Shown here in pieces: positions 44,173 to 53,058 of a stretch of 64,000 bases of DNA. This DNA is from Streptomyces sp. NBC_00440 (GTDB lineage: Bacteria; Actinomycetota; Actinomycetes; Streptomycetales; Streptomycetaceae): NCBI RefSeq assembly GCF_036014215.1, contig NZ_CP107921.1:1869501-1933500 (forward strand), given 5' to 3'. The notes beneath the pieces were generated by a model. That model worked only from the letters and a program-made list of their open reading frames with translations, was not told where the DNA came from and searched no databases. A program made the translations under genes and the position numbers. Each line of letters begins with the position of its first letter. The first letter of the stretch is position 1.

Positions 44173-45327
44173 ATGAGCGCGCTGAATCTCGACGACTTCT
44201 CCGATCTGATCGAACGTTCCGACAGCGGCGTACGGCGCGAAGCCGAGGAACGCCGGGAGCGGCTGGCCGTCCCGCCCGGCGCGCTGGGCCGGCTCGACGA
44301 GCTGGGTGAGTGGCTCTCGGCAGCGCAGTCCGCGGTACCGGTCAGGCCGGTCGACAACGTGCGCGTGGTGCTCTTCGCGGGCGATCACGGTGTGGCCGAA
44401 CTCGATGTGTCGGCTCGGCCCGCCAAGAGCGCGCATGTACTGGTGCGGGCCGTGCTCGACGGGGAGAGCCCGGTCGCGGTGCTGGCCCGCCGGCTCGGGC
44501 TGCCGGTACGGATCATCGACGCCGGTCTGGACTGCGACCCGGCGCTGCTGCCCGACGAGGTCGTACGGCACCGGGTCCGGCGCGGCACCGGGCGGATCGA
44601 CGTCGAGGACGCCCTCACCGTCGAAGAGGCCGAGCAGGCCGTACGTCTCGGCATGGCCATCGCGGACGAGGAGGCCGACTCGGGCACCGACCTGGTCGTG
44701 CTGGGCGATCTGAGCGTCGGCGGCACCACGGCCGCGTCCACGCTGATCGCCGCGCTCTGCGGCACGGACGCCTCGGTCGTCACCGGGCGCGGTGGAGCGG
44801 TCATCGACGATCTGGGCTGGATGCGCAAGTGCGCGGCGGTCCGGGACGCGCTGCGCCGGGCCCGGCCGGTCCTCGGCGACCAGCTGGAGCTGCTCGCCGC
44901 GGTCGGCGGCGCGGATCTGGCCGCGATGACCGGGTTCCTGCTCCAGTGCTCGGTCCGGCGGCTGCCGGTGATCCTCGACGGGGTGGTCGCGGCCGCGTGC
45001 GCGCTGGTGGGCCAGCGGGCCGCCTTCCGCGCCCCCGATTCCTGGCTGGCCGGCCAGGTCAGCGGTGAACCGGCCCAGGCGAAGGCGCTGGACCGGATGG
45101 CGCTGACCCCGCTGCTCGACCACGGCGTGACGGTGGGCGAGGGCGCGGGGGCGCTGCTGGCGCTGCCGCTCGTCCAGGCGGCGGCAGCTCTGGCGGCGGA
45201 GCTCCCGGAGCGTACGGCGGACGGCGCCGGCGAGATCGCCGCCGCCACGGAAACCCCCGGCGCGGAAGCCTCCGACGCAAAGGCCTCCGATGCAGAAGCC
45301 TCGGCCCAGGACGCCTCCGCCCGGTAG
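44173..45327 (+). CDS. cobT: Nicotinate-nucleotide--dimethylbenzimidazole phosphoribosyltransferase
   Basis: A 384-residue enzyme that makes alpha-ribazole phosphate for the lower ligand of B12. LFAGDHGVAE, DLSVGGTTAASTL and the catalytic-Glu region TVGEGAGALLALPL match CobT over full length. The last 35 residues (EASDAKASDAEAS) are a low-complexity tail not found in the core enzyme. It lies 111 bp after cobU and is probably in the same unit. Confidence 0.94.
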   Translation: MSALNLDDFSDLIERSDSGVRREAEERRERLAVPPGALGRLDELGEWLSAAQSAVPVRPVDNVRVVLFAGDHGVAELDVSARPAKSAHVLVRAVLDGESPVAVLARRLGLPVRIIDAGLDCDPALLPDEVVRHRVRRGTGRIDVEDALTVEEAEQAVRLGMAIADEEADSGTDLVVLGDLSVGGTTAASTLIAALCGTDASVVTGRGGAVIDDLGWMRKCAAVRDALRRARPVLGDQLELLAAVGGADLAAMTGFLLQCSVRRLPVILDGVVAAACALVGQRAAFRAPDSWLAGQVSGEPAQAKALDRMALTPLLDHGVTVGEGAGALLALPLVQAAAALAAELPERTADGAGEIAAATETPGAEASDAKASDAEASAQDASAR

Positions 45328-45503
45328 TGCCCGGTCCGTGCCGTCCGGCCGGAAACACCCCCAATCGGGCCGGGAATGGCGCGACTTCGGTGGCGGCGGG
45401 GCCATCGCCGGGAGACAGTGGGAAGTAGCACCGCGGCCGGCGGCCTGCCGTCGGCCGCAGCACGTCCCGGCAGGACACCCGGCGCCCCATATCATCGCGT
45501 TTC

Positions 45504-47270
45504 ATGGGAGACGTCCGTACATCTGCCGGGGGCACCCCCCTGACCACGGTCCGGTCGCGCCGCTGTGCGGCATTCGCCGTCTGGTACCTGCGTGCCGTGA
45601 CGTTCATCAACCTGCTGGGCGCCGCATGGGTCTCCCTCGGCCAGGATGTGCGGCGGCACAACACCGAGTACTTCTTCACCCCCTATCTGCTCACCGCGGG
45701 CTTCGCATCGGGTGCCTTCAGCCTCTTCCTGGCGATCACCATGCGCCGCCGCAAGCGGGCCGCCTGGCTGCTCAACCTGGTCATGGGCGGGCTCTTCCTG
45801 CTGGTGCTCGTGCTGGCCATGTGCTTCCCGGAGTTCCGCAGGTACGCGCAGAACTGGGTCTCGCTGGCGCTGACCGCCGCCTTCGTCCTGTCGCTGCTGA
45901 TCGGCAGGCGGGAGTACTACGCCAAGGGTGACCGCTCCAACCCGAAGCTGGCGGCCGCCGTTGCCGTGGGCGGGCTGCTGGCCTGCTCGCTGCTGGCCGC
46001 GCTGCTGGTCACCGTCACCAACACGGCCCATGACACGTACCGTTCGACGTTCCCGGACCGCTGGCGGTACGGCGTGATGCGGCTGATCTCGCTGGTGCCC
46101 AACGACTCCCGTATCCAGGGCATCGAGACGCCCGCCTGGGTCGACGTCTTCATCAACGTCATGTCCACCGCGCTGCTGCTCGCGGTGCTCTTCGCGGCGT
46201 TCCGCTCCCGGCGTGCCGTCGACCCGATCACCCCGGACGACGAGGAGCGGCTGCGCGCCCTGCTGGACCGGCACGGTGAGCGCGACTCGCTCGGCTACTT
46301 CTCGCTGCGCCGCGACAAGAGCGTCGTGTGGTCCCCCACCGGCAAGGCCGCGGTCGCCTACCGGGTGCTGGGCGGGGTCTCGCTCGCCTCCGGTGATCCG
46401 ATCGGCGATCCGGAGGCCTGGCCCGGGGCGATCGAGCCCTGGCTGGCCGAGGCGCGCGAGCACGGCTGGCTGCCCGCGGTGATGGGGGCCGGCGAGGAGG
46501 CCGGCACGGTCTACGCCAGGCACGGCCTCGACGCGCTGGAGTTCGGCGACGAAGCCATCGTGGACACCGCGGAGTTCACCCTGGAGGGCCGGGCCATGCG
46601 GACGGTGCGCCAGGCGTACAAGCGGGTGCAGCGCGCCGGGTACACGGTCCGGACCCGGCGGCACGAGGAGATCCCCGAGGCCGAGATGGAGCGCCTGGTG
46701 CACCGGGCCGACGACTGGCGCGACGGAGCCACCGAGCGGGGGTTCTCGATGGCGCTCGGACGGCTCGGCGATCCGGCGGACGGGCGCTGCATGATGCTCG
46801 AATGCCGGGACGGCGACGGCGAGTTGCGTGCCGTCCTGAGTTTCGCGCCCTGGGGCCCCGAAGGGCTCTCGCTGGATCTGATGCGCCGTGACCGGGAGGC
46901 CGAGAACGGTCTGATGGAGTTCATGATCATCGAACTCCTGCAGCGGGCGAAGGAGATCGGGATCACGCAGATCTCACTCAACTTCGCGATGTTCAGATCG
47001 GTCTTCGAACGTGGCTCGAAGCTCGGGGCCGGCCCCGTGCTGAGGCTCTGGCGCTCGTTCCTCACCTTCTTCTCACGGTGGTGGCAGATCGAGTCGCTGT
47101 ACCGCGCCAACGCCAAGTACCGGCCGATCTGGGAGCCCCGTTTCATGCTGTTCGAGAAGAGCGCGGATCTGCTGCGCATCGCTGTCGCCTCGGCGCGCGC
47201 CGAGGGGTTCCTGGAGGCCCCGGGGCTGCCCGAGTGGCTGCACCGCAAGCAGCTCGGGACCAGACGGTGA
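45504..47270 (+). CDS. MprF/LysX-like phosphatidylglycerol aminoacyltransferase (DUF2156)
   Basis: A 588-residue membrane enzyme. About six helices occupy residues 20-230; the C-terminal part (240-585) is the DUF2156 GNAT-fold transferase that moves an amino acid from charged tRNA to phosphatidylglycerol. Recognisable pieces are VAYRVLGGVSLASGDPIGD and LSLDLMRRDREAENGLMEFMI. The lysyl-tRNA synthetase domain of mycobacterial LysX is absent, so it relies on cellular tRNA charging. TATCAT lies 8 bases before ATG 45504, so it is likely leaderless. Confidence 0.87.
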   Translation: MGDVRTSAGGTPLTTVRSRRCAAFAVWYLRAVTFINLLGAAWVSLGQDVRRHNTEYFFTPYLLTAGFASGAFSLFLAITMRRRKRAAWLLNLVMGGLFLLVLVLAMCFPEFRRYAQNWVSLALTAAFVLSLLIGRREYYAKGDRSNPKLAAAVAVGGLLACSLLAALLVTVTNTAHDTYRSTFPDRWRYGVMRLISLVPNDSRIQGIETPAWVDVFINVMSTALLLAVLFAAFRSRRAVDPITPDDEERLRALLDRHGERDSLGYFSLRRDKSVVWSPTGKAAVAYRVLGGVSLASGDPIGDPEAWPGAIEPWLAEAREHGWLPAVMGAGEEAGTVYARHGLDALEFGDEAIVDTAEFTLEGRAMRTVRQAYKRVQRAGYTVRTRRHEEIPEAEMERLVHRADDWRDGATERGFSMALGRLGDPADGRCMMLECRDGDGELRAVLSFAPWGPEGLSLDLMRRDREAENGLMEFMIIELLQRAKEIGITQISLNFAMFRSVFERGSKLGAGPVLRLWRSFLTFFSRWWQIESLYRANAKYRPIWEPRFMLFEKSADLLRIAVASARAEGFLEAPGLPEWLHRKQLGTRR

Positions 47271-48034
47271 ACCGGCGTGCGCTGCGCGCCGCGGCCCGCC
47301 GCGAGTGGGGGCCGCTGTTCACCACCGTACGGACGGCGCTCGTCACCAGGAAGTGGCGTGCCGTCCCGCTGACGCTCGGCGCCGTCGCCCTGACCGCGTG
47401 CTTCCAGATCGTGCAGAACCAGTCGTGGGGGCTGCGGCCGGTGCACGACATCGGGTTCGTCCGGGCGATGGACCCGCTCTGGCTCGCGCTGCTGCGCACC
47501 CCGCTCTCGCTGTTCGTACCGGCGCTGGACCTGCCGGTCTGGGGCGCCCTGGTCCAGATCCTGCTGGTGTTCGGCATCGCGGAGATCTGCATCGGCTGGT
47601 GGCGGACGCTGCTGATCTCGTACGTCACCACACTCGCCGGGACGCTGTACGCCCGCGCCGCGATCGCGTTCGGGCCGGACAACAGCTTCGGTGTGAAGGC
47701 CTCGGACGCGCTGATCGTCGACACCGGCCCGTCGGCCGCCGTGGTCGGTCTCGCCGTCTTCGTCTGCTGGCGGCTCGGCGCCCGGTGGACGGCCGGCGCG
47801 GTGATCGTGGGCATGGTCCTGGAGCTGGTCGTCAAGGACAACCTGGCGGGCAAGGAGCATCTGGCGGCGATCCTGGCGACGCTGGTGCTCTGCGCCCTCG
47901 CGGCCTGGCGGGACCGCAGGCGTCAGCGGGGCGGTCCGCCGTCCCGTCCGGGCAGCTTGGTCCGGGCCGGGTCGGGGGCGCCGCCGATGAACTCCTCCAG
48001 CCGGCGCCGGGGGCCCGCCCAGCGCCTGTCGTGA
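47267..48034 (+). CDS. Rhomboid-like membrane protein next to the aminoacyltransferase
   Basis: A 255-residue membrane protein with about six helices. GTG 47267 overlaps the previous stop by 4 bp, so translation is coupled. DTGPSAAVVGL and KEHLAAILATL resemble the Ser and His regions of rhomboids, but the GxSG motif is not complete; it fits the rhomboid-like group of actinobacteria seen beside LysX-type genes. Protease activity is doubtful. The last 112 bp overlap the convergent gene in antisense, and the tail they encode (Arg/Gly/Pro-rich) may not be functional. Confidence 0.72.
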   Translation: MNRRALRAAARREWGPLFTTVRTALVTRKWRAVPLTLGAVALTACFQIVQNQSWGLRPVHDIGFVRAMDPLWLALLRTPLSLFVPALDLPVWGALVQILLVFGIAEICIGWWRTLLISYVTTLAGTLYARAAIAFGPDNSFGVKASDALIVDTGPSAAVVGLAVFVCWRLGARWTAGAVIVGMVLELVVKDNLAGKEHLAAILATLVLCALAAWRDRRRQRGGPPSRPGSLVRAGSGAPPMNSSSRRRGPAQRLS

Positions 48035-48702
48035 CGGTAGGCGCGCCGGATCGCCCTGGCGCGGGCCCGGTGCCTGGTGCGGTAGAACCGCTTGGCCCAC
48101 GGGGACACCGGCCGGGCCAGCCGGACGGCGCCGATCAGGGCGACGAACGGGACCACAGCGCCGATCAGGGCGATCCGGGGTTTGCCCTTGCTCAGCGCGA
48201 TGAGCGCGAAGGCGAAGTCCAGCACGGTGTTCACGATGAACGCCCCCCGGTCCTGGGCCTCCTGGGGCGACAGCTCGTTGACCCCGAACGGCAGGAAGCC
48301 GCCCAGGATCAGCCCCACCAGGGCCGCCGTCAGCACCACGATCTCGACGCTCTTGCGGCCCTCTTCGCTCCAGTACACGTCGTCGAGGTGGAGGAGCAGG
48401 GCGAACTCGTCGAGGACCAGGCCCGCCCCCGCTCCGAAGATGACCGCGCAGACGGCGCCGCCCACCCCGTGTCTCCCGCTGGCCACCGCGCCGAAGCCGC
48501 CGATGACCACCAGGATGACGCCGGGCACCACATGGTGGATGTGCATGCCGCCGGGGGTGATGTTCCGGAACGGTCCGCGGCCCGCCCGGATCAGCCGGGC
48601 GATGGACCGCACGACCACGAAGGACAGCACGAACGAGAACAGCGCCAGCGTCAGCGGGAGCTTGCCGGGTTCCACGATGTTCCGTGCCCACCAGTGACCC
48701 AT
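47923..48702 (-). CDS. Conserved integral membrane protein, unknown function
   Basis: A 259-residue protein with about six or seven helices. GGMHIHHVVPGVILVVIGG near residues 50-68 and LDEFALLLHLDDVYW near 97-111 contain His and Asp residues in or near the membrane, a pattern that could bind metal. I do not recognise a family with known function. The C-terminal tail is Arg-rich. AGGTGG lies 4 bases before ATG 48702. It is divergent from cobS, and the shared region carries two palindromes. Confidence 0.78.
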   Translation of the reverse strand: MGHWWARNIVEPGKLPLTLALFSFVLSFVVVRSIARLIRAGRGPFRNITPGGMHIHHVVPGVILVVIGGFGAVASGRHGVGGAVCAVIFGAGAGLVLDEFALLLHLDDVYWSEEGRKSVEIVVLTAALVGLILGGFLPFGVNELSPQEAQDRGAFIVNTVLDFAFALIALSKGKPRIALIGAVVPFVALIGAVRLARPVSPWAKRFYRTRHRARARAIRRAYRHDRRWAGPRRRLEEFIGGAPDPARTKLPGRDGGPPR

Positions 48703-48724
48703 GCCACCTGCTTCCCTTATGGCT

Positions 48725-48760
48725 GTTACGCGTAACTTATCCGCCCGCGCCGGCGGATAA
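48725..48760. promoter_or_regulatory. Two adjacent palindromes in the cobS promoter
   Basis: GTTACGCGTAAC (48725-48736) is a perfect 12-bp palindrome. Right after it, TTATCCGCC-N6-GGCGGATAA (48737-48760) is a perfect inverted repeat. TAACCT (48758-48763), a possible -10 box for a leaderless cobS, overlaps the second one. The region lies between divergent genes. Confidence 0.7.
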
Positions 48761-48770
48761 CCTGCGCGCC

Positions 48771-49535
48771 ATGGACGGCATACGTTTCGCCTTCGGCACG
48801 CTCACGGTCCTCCCGGTCCGGGTGACGCGCTGGGACCGGGCCGCGGCGCGCTCGGGGATGCTCTGGGCCCCGCTGGCCGGGCTGGTCGTGGGGGTGTGCG
48901 CGGCGGCGCTCGGCGCACCGGTGCTGCTGCTCGGGCCGGGACCGCTGCTCGCCGCCGTGGTGAGCGCGGCCGTGCCGGCGGTCCTCACCCGCGGTCTGCA
49001 TCTGGACGGGCTCGCGGACGTCGCCGACGGACTCGGCAGCGGGAAGCCTGCCGATGACGCGCTGCGCATCATGAAGCAGTCGGACATCGGCCCGTTCGGC
49101 GTGGTGACGCTGGTCCTCGTCCTGCTCGCCCAGGTCGCCGCGCTGGCCCGGCTGTACGGGGAGGGCTGGGCGCACGGAGCGGCCGGCGCGGTCGTCTGCG
49201 CGCTCGCGGCCAGGCTGGCGCTGACGCTCGCCTGCCGCCGGGGCGTTCCGGCCGCCCGCCCGGACGGGCTGGGCGCGGCGGTGGCCGGGGCCGTGCCCGC
49301 AGGGGCCGCGCTGGGCGCGGCCGTTGGGGTCACCGCGGTGTGCGCGGCGGCGGGCGCGCTCCTCGGTCCGTACGGCGCACTGCGCCACGCACTGGCCGTG
49401 CTGCTGGCGCTCGGCGCGGCCCAACTCCTGCTGCGGCACTGCGTGCGCCGCTTCGGCGGGGTGACCGGCGATGTCTTCGGCGCGCTGGCCGAGACGGCGG
49501 CGACGGCGGCCCTGGTGGTGCTGACGTTCGGGTGA
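48771..49535 (+). CDS. cobS: Adenosylcobinamide-GDP ribazoletransferase (cobalamin synthase)
   Basis: A 254-residue membrane enzyme with about six helices that joins adenosylcobinamide-GDP and alpha-ribazole (phosphate) in the last step of B12 assembly. GLHLDGLADVADGLGS near residue 76 and RIMKQSDIGPFGV near 100 are the metal- and substrate-binding motifs. ATG 48771 lacks a ribosome site and lies 7 bases after a -10-like box. It completes the cobU-cobT-cobS set, but 3.4 kb from cobT. Confidence 0.92.
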   Translation: MDGIRFAFGTLTVLPVRVTRWDRAAARSGMLWAPLAGLVVGVCAAALGAPVLLLGPGPLLAAVVSAAVPAVLTRGLHLDGLADVADGLGSGKPADDALRIMKQSDIGPFGVVTLVLVLLAQVAALARLYGEGWAHGAAGAVVCALAARLALTLACRRGVPAARPDGLGAAVAGAVPAGAALGAAVGVTAVCAAAGALLGPYGALRHALAVLLALGAAQLLLRHCVRRFGGVTGDVFGALAETAATAALVVLTFG

Positions 49536-49722
49536 CGCCGGCCTTCGGTGGCAGCGGGTCTTCACGGGGCGCACCGCCCGGTCCGCACGCCCCGCCGTAT
49601 TTGCTGCTCTGTCTAATAAGCAGCCCGCGTGGGCGATTTCCGTCACCGAGCGTAGGCTCTGCGGCGGGGCGGCCCCATCCATCGGCCACCGACCAACTCA
49701 ACGGAAGCGAGATTTCACCACC

Positions 49723-51252
49723 GTGACTGCTCTCACTCTCAGCACGGCCGGCGCCGCAACGCTGCGCGCCGACGCCGTCGTCGTAGGCGTGGCGAAGGGC
49801 GCCAAGGGCCCCGTGGTCGCACCGGGCGCCGAAGCCGTGGACAAGGCGTTCGGCGGAAAGCTCGCCGCCGTTCTGGAGACCCTCGGTGCCACCGGCGCGG
49901 AGGGCGAGGCCACCAAGGTCCCCGCACCCGCCGGCCTCAAGGCCCCGGTCGTCCTGGCCGTCGGGCTCGGCGCCGAACCGGACAGCAGGAGTGCCGGCGA
50001 CGCCGGGGCCGAGTACGCCGAGGAGACGCTGCGCCGCGCGGCCGGTGTCGCCGCCCGCGCGCTGGCCGGTGCCAAGAAGGCCGCCTTCGCGCTGCCCGTC
50101 ACGGCGGCCGAGGACGTCCAGGCGATCGGCGAGGGCGCACTCCTCGGGGCGTACGCCTTCACCGCGTTCCAGGCCGTCCCCAAGGACGCCAGGGGTCCGC
50201 TCGGCGAGGCCGCCCTGCTGGGAGCCAAGCCGCGGGACAAGGCGCACAAGGCCGCCGCCGAGCGCGCCGTGACCGTCGCCGAGGAGATCAACCGCGCCCG
50301 CGACCTGGTCAACACCCCGCCGAACGAGCTGAACCCGGCGTCCTTCGCCGCTGTCGCCACCGCGGCCGGCAAGGAGCACGGCGTCAAGGTGCAGGTGCTC
50401 GACGAGAAGGCCCTCACCAAGGGCGGCTACGGCGGCATCCTCGGCGTCGGTGTCGGTTCGGAGGCCCCGCCGCGGCTGGTGAAGCTCTCGTACACGCACT
50501 CCAAGGCGGAGAAGTCGCTCGCCTTCGTCGGCAAGGGCATCACCTACGACTCGGGCGGCATCTCGCTCAAGCCGGCCGGCCACAACGAGACGATGAAGTG
50601 CGACATGGCCGGCGCCGCCGCCGTGTTCGCCGCCGTCGTCGCCGCCGCGCGGCTCGGCCTCCAGGTCAATGTCACCGGCTGGCTGGCGCTCGCCGAGAAC
50701 ATGCCGTCCGGCTCGGCCACCCGCCCGGGTGACGTGCTGCGGATGTACAGCGGCAAGACCGTCGAGGTCCTCAACACCGACGCCGAGGGCCGGCTGGTGC
50801 TGGCCGACGCGCTGGCGAAGGCCTCCGAGGAGACGCCCGACGCGATCGTCGACGTGGCGACGCTGACCGGCGCGATGGTGCTGGCACTCGGCAGCCGCAC
50901 CTTCGGCATCATGTCCAACGACGACGCCTTCCGTACCGAGCTGCACGAGATCGCGGAGGAGGTCGGCGAGCCGTCCTGGCCGATGCCGCTCCCCGCGGAC
51001 CTGCGCAAGGGCATGGACTCCCCCACCGCCGACATCGCGAACATGGGCGAGCGGATGGGCGGCGGCCTGGTGGCCGGTCTGTTCCTGAAGGAGTTCGTCG
51101 GCGAGGGCATCACCTGGGCCCACGTGGACATCGCGGGTCCGGCCTTCAACGAGGCGGGCCCCTTCGGGTACACCCCCAAGGGCGGTACCGGCTCGGCGAT
51201 CCGCACCCTGGTGCGCCTCGCGGAGCGCACCGCCGACGGCGACCTCGGCTGA
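49723..51252 (+). CDS. pepA: Leucyl aminopeptidase (M17)
   Basis: A 509-residue cytoplasmic M17 peptidase that removes N-terminal residues from peptides. The C-terminal catalytic domain has VGKGITYDSGGISLK (metal-binding Lys and Asp), KCDMAGAAAV and the family signature NTDAEGRLVL. The N-terminal macro-like domain is intact. GTG 49723 is the start of the first strand; GGAAGCGAG lies about 14 bases upstream. A 16-bp hairpin follows the stop. Confidence 0.95.
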   Translation: MTALTLSTAGAATLRADAVVVGVAKGAKGPVVAPGAEAVDKAFGGKLAAVLETLGATGAEGEATKVPAPAGLKAPVVLAVGLGAEPDSRSAGDAGAEYAEETLRRAAGVAARALAGAKKAAFALPVTAAEDVQAIGEGALLGAYAFTAFQAVPKDARGPLGEAALLGAKPRDKAHKAAAERAVTVAEEINRARDLVNTPPNELNPASFAAVATAAGKEHGVKVQVLDEKALTKGGYGGILGVGVGSEAPPRLVKLSYTHSKAEKSLAFVGKGITYDSGGISLKPAGHNETMKCDMAGAAAVFAAVVAAARLGLQVNVTGWLALAENMPSGSATRPGDVLRMYSGKTVEVLNTDAEGRLVLADALAKASEETPDAIVDVATLTGAMVLALGSRTFGIMSNDDAFRTELHEIAEEVGEPSWPMPLPADLRKGMDSPTADIANMGERMGGGLVAGLFLKEFVGEGITWAHVDIAGPAFNEAGPFGYTPKGGTGSAIRTLVRLAERTADGDLG

Positions 51253-51270
51253 TCCACGCCACCGCACCTC

Positions 51271-51307
51271 CCGTACGGCCCCGGGCTCCCCGCCCGGGGC
51301 CGTACGG
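51271..51307. terminator. Terminator after pepA
   Basis: CCGTACGGCCCCGGGC and GCCCGGGGCCGTACGG form a perfect 16-bp stem with a 5-base loop, 18 bp after the pepA stop. The following 51308-51558 holds the lpd upstream region without another gene. Confidence 0.88.
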
Positions 51308-51558
51308 CTTTGCCGTGACTTTGCCGGTGTTCGCCCTGAACGAAATCCGTACGTGCGTACGCCCGGGTGAGCGGCCCGGAGGGCGGATGGGACGTACCGC
51401 ACTACGGCCCGGCGTCTCGTCGGCGGCCGACAAGTGCAAAGATGGGTCTTCGGCAGGACAGGGCCCCCACCACAGGGCCGAAATAAAAGCGGCCGTACAC
51501 CCGCCGCCGCCCGGTCAGGGAAGACCGGCACCGGCGCACCATGCATGGAGGACGTGAC

Positions 51559-52947
51559 GTGGCGAACGACGCCAGCACCGTTTTCGACCTAGTGATTCTC
51601 GGCGGCGGTAGCGGCGGTTACGCCGCAGCGCTGCGCGGGGCGCAGCTTGGTCTCGACGTCGCCCTGATCGAGAAGAACAAGCTCGGCGGCACCTGCCTGC
51701 ACAACGGCTGCATCCCCACGAAGGCCCTGCTGCACGCCGGCGAGATCGCCGACCAGGCGCGCGAGAGCGAGCAGTTCGGTGTCAAGGCCACCTTCGAGGG
51801 CATCGACATCGCCGGGGTCCACAAGTACAAGGACGACGTGATCGCGGGCCTCTACAAGGGCCTGCAGGGACTGGTCGCCTCCCGCAAGGTGACCTACATC
51901 GAGGGTGCGGGGCGTCTCTCCTCCCCCACCTCGGTGGACGTGGACGGCAAGCGCATCCAGGGCCGCCACATCCTCCTCGCCACCGGCTCCGTACCGAAGT
52001 CGCTGCCCGGCCTGGAGATCGACGGCAACCGCATCATCTCCTCCGACCACGCCCTGACGCTGGACCGGGTCCCGGAGTCCGCGATCATCCTGGGCGGCGG
52101 CGTCATCGGCGTCGAGTTCGCCTCGGCGTGGAAGTCCTTCGGCACCGACGTGACCGTCATCGAGGGCCTGAAGCACCTGGTGCCGGTCGAGGACGAGAAC
52201 AGCTCGAAGCTCCTGGAGCGGGCGTTCCGCAAGCGCGGTATCAAGTTCAACCTGGGCACCTTCTTCGACAAGGCCGAGTACACCGAGAAGGGTGTCAAGG
52301 TCACGCTGGCCGACGGCAAGGAGTTCGAGGCCGAGGTGCTGCTCGTGGCCATCGGCCGCGGACCGGTCTCGCAGGGCCTCGGTTACGAGGAGCAGGGCGT
52401 CGCGATGGACCGCGGCTATGTCCTGGTCGACGAGTACATGCGGACCAACGTCGAGACGATCTCGGCCGTCGGTGACCTGGCCCCGACCCTTCAGCTCGCG
52501 CACGTCGGCTTCGCCGAGGGCATCCTCGTCGCGGAGCGGCTGGCCGGCCTGAAGACCGTGCCGATCGACTACGACGGTGTGCCGAAGGTGACGTACTGCC
52601 ACCCCGAGGTCGCGTCGGTGGGACTCTCCGAGGCCAAGGCCAAGGAGGTGTACGGCGCGGACAAGGTCGTCGCACTCAAGTACAGCCTCGCGGGCAACGG
52701 CAAGAGCAAGATCCTCAAGACCGCGGGCGAGATCAAGCTCGTCCAGGTCAAGGACGGTGCCGTCGTAGGCGTCCACATGGTCGGTGACCGGATGGGCGAG
52801 CAGGTCGGCGAAGCCCAGCTGATCTACAACTGGGAAGCTCTGCCGGCCGAGGTCGCGCAGCTCATCCACGCGCACCCGACGCAGAGCGAGGCGCTCGGCG
52901 AGGCCCACCTGGCCCTTGCCGGCAAGCCCCTGCACTCCCACGACTAG
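51559..52947 (+). CDS. lpd: Dihydrolipoyl dehydrogenase (E3)
   Basis: A 462-residue flavoprotein that reoxidises dihydrolipoyl groups with NAD. FAD-binding GGGSGGYAAA, the redox disulfide in GGTCLHNGCIPTK, the NAD-binding GGGVIGVEFAS and the C-terminal HAHPTQSE with the catalytic His are all present. GTG 51559 has GGAGG 7 bases upstream. It heads the lpd-E2-gntR-aceE cluster and serves pyruvate and 2-oxoglutarate dehydrogenases. Confidence 0.96.
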   Translation: MANDASTVFDLVILGGGSGGYAAALRGAQLGLDVALIEKNKLGGTCLHNGCIPTKALLHAGEIADQARESEQFGVKATFEGIDIAGVHKYKDDVIAGLYKGLQGLVASRKVTYIEGAGRLSSPTSVDVDGKRIQGRHILLATGSVPKSLPGLEIDGNRIISSDHALTLDRVPESAIILGGGVIGVEFASAWKSFGTDVTVIEGLKHLVPVEDENSSKLLERAFRKRGIKFNLGTFFDKAEYTEKGVKVTLADGKEFEAEVLLVAIGRGPVSQGLGYEEQGVAMDRGYVLVDEYMRTNVETISAVGDLAPTLQLAHVGFAEGILVAERLAGLKTVPIDYDGVPKVTYCHPEVASVGLSEAKAKEVYGADKVVALKYSLAGNGKSKILKTAGEIKLVQVKDGAVVGVHMVGDRMGEQVGEAQLIYNWEALPAEVAQLIHAHPTQSEALGEAHLALAGKPLHSHD

Positions 52948-53058
52948 TAGCCCTCCCGGGCACTCAGTCCCTGGGCGCGACGACCACTTCCAGACTTCCC
53001 CAAGCTCTCGGCTGCGCTTGAGCAGGGGAGACCCCATCCGTAAGGAGCAACTGAAACC

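Noticed and set aside
47267..48034. A true second rhomboid protease
   Set aside because: The Ser motif (GPS instead of GxSG) and the HxxxN helix are not convincing, so I describe it only as rhomboid-like.
42760..48770. Cobalamin riboswitch near cobU, cobT or cobS
   Set aside because: I looked for the GCCACTG B12-box pattern upstream of each gene and did not find it.
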